A stretch of DNA of 64,000 nt, taken from Pseudoramibacter alactolyticus. Its GTDB lineage: Bacteria; Bacillota; Clostridia; Eubacteriales; Eubacteriaceae. The DNA lies in NCBI RefSeq assembly GCF_050908235.1, contig NZ_CP194340.1; one strand, given 5' to 3'. Below, piece by piece: positions 60,897 through 64,000 of the stretch. The notes beneath the pieces are model-generated. The model was not told the DNA's origin and searched no databases. It worked only from the letters and a program-made list of their open reading frames with translations. Each line of letters opens with the position of its first letter. Within the stretch, counting starts at the first letter, position 1. A program made the translations under genes and the position numbers.

Positions 60897-63578
60897 ATGG
60901 CTCAAGATGAAATGAAAAAAAACCCGGCGGCCGCCGAGGCGCCGGTCGAAGCGCAGGCAGAACCCACGCCCGTTAGCGAAGCATCTCCTCCGGAGGCCGG
61001 CGGCGACACCGCTCGGTTTTTGGAAGAGGGGGACGCGACGGAAATGCCTGACGCGGGTGTCGAAGCGGCCGACGCATCAGCAGATGATGCCGAAAGTGCC
61101 GCCGATGAGGCAAACGCCGCCGATCGTGAGGACGCAGCGGCGGATGTCCCCGATGCGGCGGATGAAGAAACGCAGATCGCGGAGGCGGTCACCGAAGCGC
61201 CGGACGAAACGGCGTCGGAGGCGGCGGAATCGGCCGATGAAACGGTGCCAGCCGAAGAGGAAGCGCTGCCGGAAGAGACGGCAACTGAAGCTGAAGCGGT
61301 AGACGCATCGACGGGCGGCGAAGCCACCGTCGAAACGGCAACAGAAGAAGACACGGACTCCGACGGCGCGGGCGCGCCTGAAGAAAGCGCGGATAAGGCC
61401 GCGGATTTAGACGAAAGGGCCGGCGGCACCGACGCGGCGAATGAAACAGCTTATGACGAAGAAACATTGGCAGAAGATTCGGACGCGGGCGACACCGACG
61501 CTGACGAAAGCGCGATAACCGAATCGTCAGACGCGGAGGCGGTTACCGAAGAGCCGGACGAAACGCCGTCGGAGGCGGCGGAATCGGTCGATGAAACGGT
61601 GCCGGCCGAAGAGGAAGCGCTGCCGGAAGAGACGGCAGCTGAAGCTGAAGTGGTAGACGCATCGACGGGCGGCGAAACGGCAACGGAAGAAGACACGGAC
61701 TCCGACGGCGCGGGCGCGCCTGAAGAAAGTGCGGATAAGGCCGCGGATTTAGACGAAAGGGCCGGCGGAACCGACGCGGCGAATGAAACAGCTTATGATG
61801 AAGAAACATCGGCAGAAGATTCGGGCGCGGGCAGCACCGACGCAGACGAAAGCGCGATAACCGAATCGTCAGACACGGAAGCGGTCGCGCCATCGGAGAT
61901 GCCCGGGACCCCAGCCGACGCGTCGGAAGAACCGGCGGCGGCCGAGGTTTTGGAAGCCGGCGAAACCACCGCATTCGATGCGGAAGCAATTGCGAATAAC
62001 CGCTTGCGGGAACAGGCGCAGGATTTAACCGAGCCGGAAACGGCCGAGTCCGCTGCGGAAGCCGTTTCCGCCGAACCGGCAGCGGCCGATAATGCCGAAG
62101 CGGTTGCGGCCGACGACGCAGGAACGACCGAAACACCTGCGGCTGAAGGGCGGACCATCGATCTCGGCGCGGCCGAGACACCTGCACCTGCGCCGCCCGT
62201 GAAAAAGCGGAAAAAAGGCGGATTGATCGCCGGCGTGGCGATCGCCGTGCTCGCGGTGATTTATTTTGCCGGCGCAGCTTTTTATCACAGGCATTTCTTC
62301 GCCGGGACGACGATCAACGGCGTGGCGGCGGGGAACCGGTCGCCGGCGGCCGTGCAGGAAACGGTTCAGAACAAGGCAGCGACCTATCGCCTGGTGCTCA
62401 GGGGCAAAGACAACCATGTGGAAAAGGTGACGGCGGGTGCGCTCGGCATTGCCTATAAGGGGGATGCGGCCCTGCAAAAGCTTTTGACCGGGCAGAACAG
62501 CTTTGCCTGGCCGGCGATGTTCTTCAGGAAGGATCAGCATGCGGTTTCCGCGCTCCGCTATGACGAAACCAAGATGGACCGGGTGGTCTCGATGCTCAAT
62601 CTGGTTACCGGCGATCAGGTGACCGACGCGCAAAACGCGCGGCCGGTGGTTGAAGAAGACGGCGATGTGCGCATTAAAGCCGCGGTGACGGGCAACCGGC
62701 TGGATAAAGCCCGGCTGAAGACCGCCATCCTTAAAGCCGTGGCCACCGGCGATGAAACCATCGACCTGAAAAAGGACCGCTGCTATGTCGAGCCGAAGTA
62801 TCAGAAGGATTCGCCGGCGGTCAAGCGGGCCGCCAAGGTGATGAGGCGATACGCCAAGGCCAAGATTACCTATCTTTTCGGCACGGACAGCGAGGTGGTG
62901 GACAGCAAGGTGTTCGGCTCCTGGCTTACCGTGGACGGCGACATGCACGTGACGGTGGACGAGGCCAAGGCGGCGGATTATCTGTATCAGCTGGCGCTGC
63001 GGACCAACACGGCCTACGGCAAGCACACCTTCAAAACCACCGGCGGCAACACCATCACGGTGAACGGCGGCAGCTATGGCTGGCGCATCGACCGGGAGGC
63101 CGAGTTGAGGCAGCTCGTCTTTGATATCAAGTCCAGCAAGGCGGTCAACCGTGAGCCGGCTTATAAACAAAGAGGCAAGACCCGCAAAAGCATCTACGAG
63201 GACATCGGCAGTTCCTATGTGGAGGTGTCGATTGCCCAGCAGCACATGTGGGTTTATAAAGACGGCCGGCAGGTGGTGAGCACGGCGGTGGTCACCGGCA
63301 ACACGGCTGCCGGCCACGGCACGACCCCCGGCGTGTACTACATCGCCTATAAGGCGCGTCACGCGACGCTTAAGGGGGAGGATTACGAAACCCCGGTGTC
63401 CTACTGGCTGCCCTTTAACGGCGGCCAGGGCATTCACGATTCCTGGTGGCGCGGCGCCTACGGCGGCACCATTTATCGGGGCGGCGGCTCCCACGGCTGT
63501 GTGAACACCCCGCCGGGCCAGGTGCCCGCGGTCTACGCCAATGTGGAAACCGGCACGCCGGTGGTCGTCTATTATTAA
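60897..63578 (+). CDS. Membrane-anchored L,D-transpeptidase with long acidic N-terminal region
   Basis: 893 residues. Residues 1-435 are Glu/Ala/Asp/Thr-rich and disordered. A basic patch KKRKKGG and a membrane helix (about 440-462) follow. Residues 470-760 hold the peptidoglycan-binding/YoaR-like module (MLNLVTGDQVTDAQNA; YGWRIDREAEL). The YkuD domain (about 773-893) ends with the catalytic motif SHGCVNTP (Cys near 867) and IHDSWWRGAYG. It cross-links peptidoglycan outside the cell; the acidic part would be cytoplasmic. -10 TATAAT at 60862-60867, RBS AGGAG. Confidence 0.9.
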   Translation: MAQDEMKKNPAAAEAPVEAQAEPTPVSEASPPEAGGDTARFLEEGDATEMPDAGVEAADASADDAESAADEANAADREDAAADVPDAADEETQIAEAVTEAPDETASEAAESADETVPAEEEALPEETATEAEAVDASTGGEATVETATEEDTDSDGAGAPEESADKAADLDERAGGTDAANETAYDEETLAEDSDAGDTDADESAITESSDAEAVTEEPDETPSEAAESVDETVPAEEEALPEETAAEAEVVDASTGGETATEEDTDSDGAGAPEESADKAADLDERAGGTDAANETAYDEETSAEDSGAGSTDADESAITESSDTEAVAPSEMPGTPADASEEPAAAEVLEAGETTAFDAEAIANNRLREQAQDLTEPETAESAAEAVSAEPAAADNAEAVAADDAGTTETPAAEGRTIDLGAAETPAPAPPVKKRKKGGLIAGVAIAVLAVIYFAGAAFYHRHFFAGTTINGVAAGNRSPAAVQETVQNKAATYRLVLRGKDNHVEKVTAGALGIAYKGDAALQKLLTGQNSFAWPAMFFRKDQHAVSALRYDETKMDRVVSMLNLVTGDQVTDAQNARPVVEEDGDVRIKAAVTGNRLDKARLKTAILKAVATGDETIDLKKDRCYVEPKYQKDSPAVKRAAKVMRRYAKAKITYLFGTDSEVVDSKVFGSWLTVDGDMHVTVDEAKAADYLYQLALRTNTAYGKHTFKTTGGNTITVNGGSYGWRIDREAELRQLVFDIKSSKAVNREPAYKQRGKTRKSIYEDIGSSYVEVSIAQQHMWVYKDGRQVVSTAVVTGNTAAGHGTTPGVYYIAYKARHATLKGEDYETPVSYWLPFNGGQGIHDSWWRGAYGGTIYRGGGSHGCVNTPPGQVPAVYANVETGTPVVVYY
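61204..61896 (+). repeat. Two-copy tandem duplication inside the transpeptidase gene
   Basis: Copy 1 begins at 61204 and copy 2 at 61558 (354 bp apart). Both encode SEAAES-DETVPAEEEALPE, VDASTGGE, DTDSDGAGAPEESADKAAD, LDERAGGTDAANETAYDEET and ADESAITESSD. Copy 2 is slightly shorter, mainly through loss of a few codons after STGGE. The close identity at DNA level suggests a recent event. Confidence 0.9.
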
Positions 63579-63602
63579 AACGCAGACAGCGCTCCGGCGC
63601 TT

Positions 63603-63626
63603 ACCCCGCAATGCGGGGTTTTTTTA
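63603..63626 (+). terminator. Terminator after the transpeptidase gene
   Basis: ACCCCGC AAT GCGGGGT followed by TTTTTT. Confidence 0.9.
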
Positions 63627-63642
63627 ATGGCGGCGAATGCCA

Positions 63643-63671
63643 TTGACGCCGCCGGTTCAGAAAGGTACAAT
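63643..63671 (+). promoter_or_regulatory. Promoter of the serine acetyltransferase gene
   Basis: TTGACG (63643-63648), 17 bp, TACAAT (63666-63671). Confidence 0.7.
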
Positions 63672-63756
63672 AAAAATCAAAACGACAAACGGCAGCCGGT
63701 GCCCGGCTGCCCGATTGAAGGCATTGAATGCAAGGCGAAAATAAGGAGAAAATGCG

Positions 63757-64000
63757 GTGAGCAGAAAATTTAACAGGCAGATCACCCAGCTCAACAAAGA
63801 GATGGTGGCGATCTATCGGGAAGATGACGCCTATATGTCTTACACCTCGGCGGCGCTGCCCCGGCGCAGCGAAGTCATTTTGCTGATTAACGAAGTGCGC
63901 GAGCTTTTTTATCCCAGGCATTTCGGCAGGCGGGAGCTTTTTGACTGCACCCTGCAGTATTATATCGGCGATCTGATGATGACGGTGGAAGAGCGGCTGC
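63757..64000 (+). CDS. Serine O-acetyltransferase-like protein, N-terminal part (runs off window)
   Basis: 81 residues are visible from a GTG at 63757 with AAGGAG 11 nt upstream; the ATG at 63752 meets a stop after two codons. LPRRSEVILLINEVRELFYPRHFG and LQYYIGDLMMTVEERL resemble the helical N-terminal domain of the larger CysE/EpsC-type serine acetyltransferases. The hexapeptide catalytic domain would lie beyond the window. Cysteine synthesis is the expected role, with moderate confidence. Confidence 0.65.
   Translation, partial: MSRKFNRQITQLNKEMVAIYREDDAYMSYTSAALPRRSEVILLINEVRELFYPRHFGRRELFDCTLQYYIGDLMMTVEERL

Noticed and set aside
62025..63611. 528-codon minus-strand frame
   Set aside because: Shadow of the L,D-transpeptidase gene.

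Overview
The window reads as a chromosome segment of an anaerobic member of the Bacillota, probably of the Eubacterium/Pseudoramibacter kind. This placement is inferred from gene families: HrcA/CIRCE heat-shock control, GlpP antitermination, an L-box in front of a lysine operon, and a type II-A CRISPR system. No rRNA or species marker is present. The backbone is GC-rich. It is interrupted by clearly AT-rich stretches at about 9.85-26.3 kb and 39.7-50.6 kb, which look acquired.

Region 1 (1-9.6 kb) holds the end of a BspA-like surface protein, an ABC-ATPase relic, and a glycerol block. On the minus strand are glpK, the antiterminator glpP, a GlpA-type flavoprotein, a second flavoprotein and a DUF1667 protein. 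On the plus strand are dhaK and dhaL. Two glp leaders carry a similar terminator hairpin behind a shared AATGGAG motif, the expected layout for GlpP-controlled antitermination.

Region 2 (9.9-26.3 kb, AT-rich) is an accessory island. It has an O-methyltransferase, a nitroreductase, an AraC regulator, and a TetR gene behind a 44-bp perfect palindrome. A long, tightly overlapping operon follows: two complete ECF-type modules (S, T, fused double ATPase), two ABC half-transporters, a 50-residue ORF, an ATC-hydrolase-like (thiazoline ring-opening) enzyme, a methyltransferase and a MATE exporter. I infer a metallophore or small-molecule uptake/processing/efflux system. This is one of the two most interesting parts of the window.

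Region 3 (26.3-39.7 kb) is backbone: a Fur/Zur-controlled zinc ABC operon, several small or unknown proteins, an orphan solute-binding lipoprotein, a tyrosine phosphatase, then hemW and hrcA-grpE-dnaK-dnaJ.

Region 4 (39.8-48.8 kb) is a type II-A CRISPR-Cas locus with cas9, cas1, cas2, csn2 and a 12-repeat array. The tracrRNA is encoded antisense just upstream of cas9. A second, degenerate tracrRNA-like copy lies 2 kb further upstream, beyond an FAD oxidoreductase and an IS30 relic. cas9 is frameshifted in an A6 run near its 3' end, which removes about 105 C-terminal residues.

Region 5 (48.9-55 kb) has tRNA-Gly(CCC), a DUF2975/HTH pair, a flippase, a DUF134/NifX-like fusion with a C_GCAxxG protein, a decayed IS3-family element and an amber-interrupted membrane-protein gene.

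Region 6 (55.1-64 kb) is a lysine-riboswitch-controlled operon (asd, dapA, dapB, dapD, lysC and a stand-alone ACT protein resembling the lysC tail). After it come a large L,D-transpeptidase with a duplicated acidic N-terminal region and the start of a serine acetyltransferase gene.
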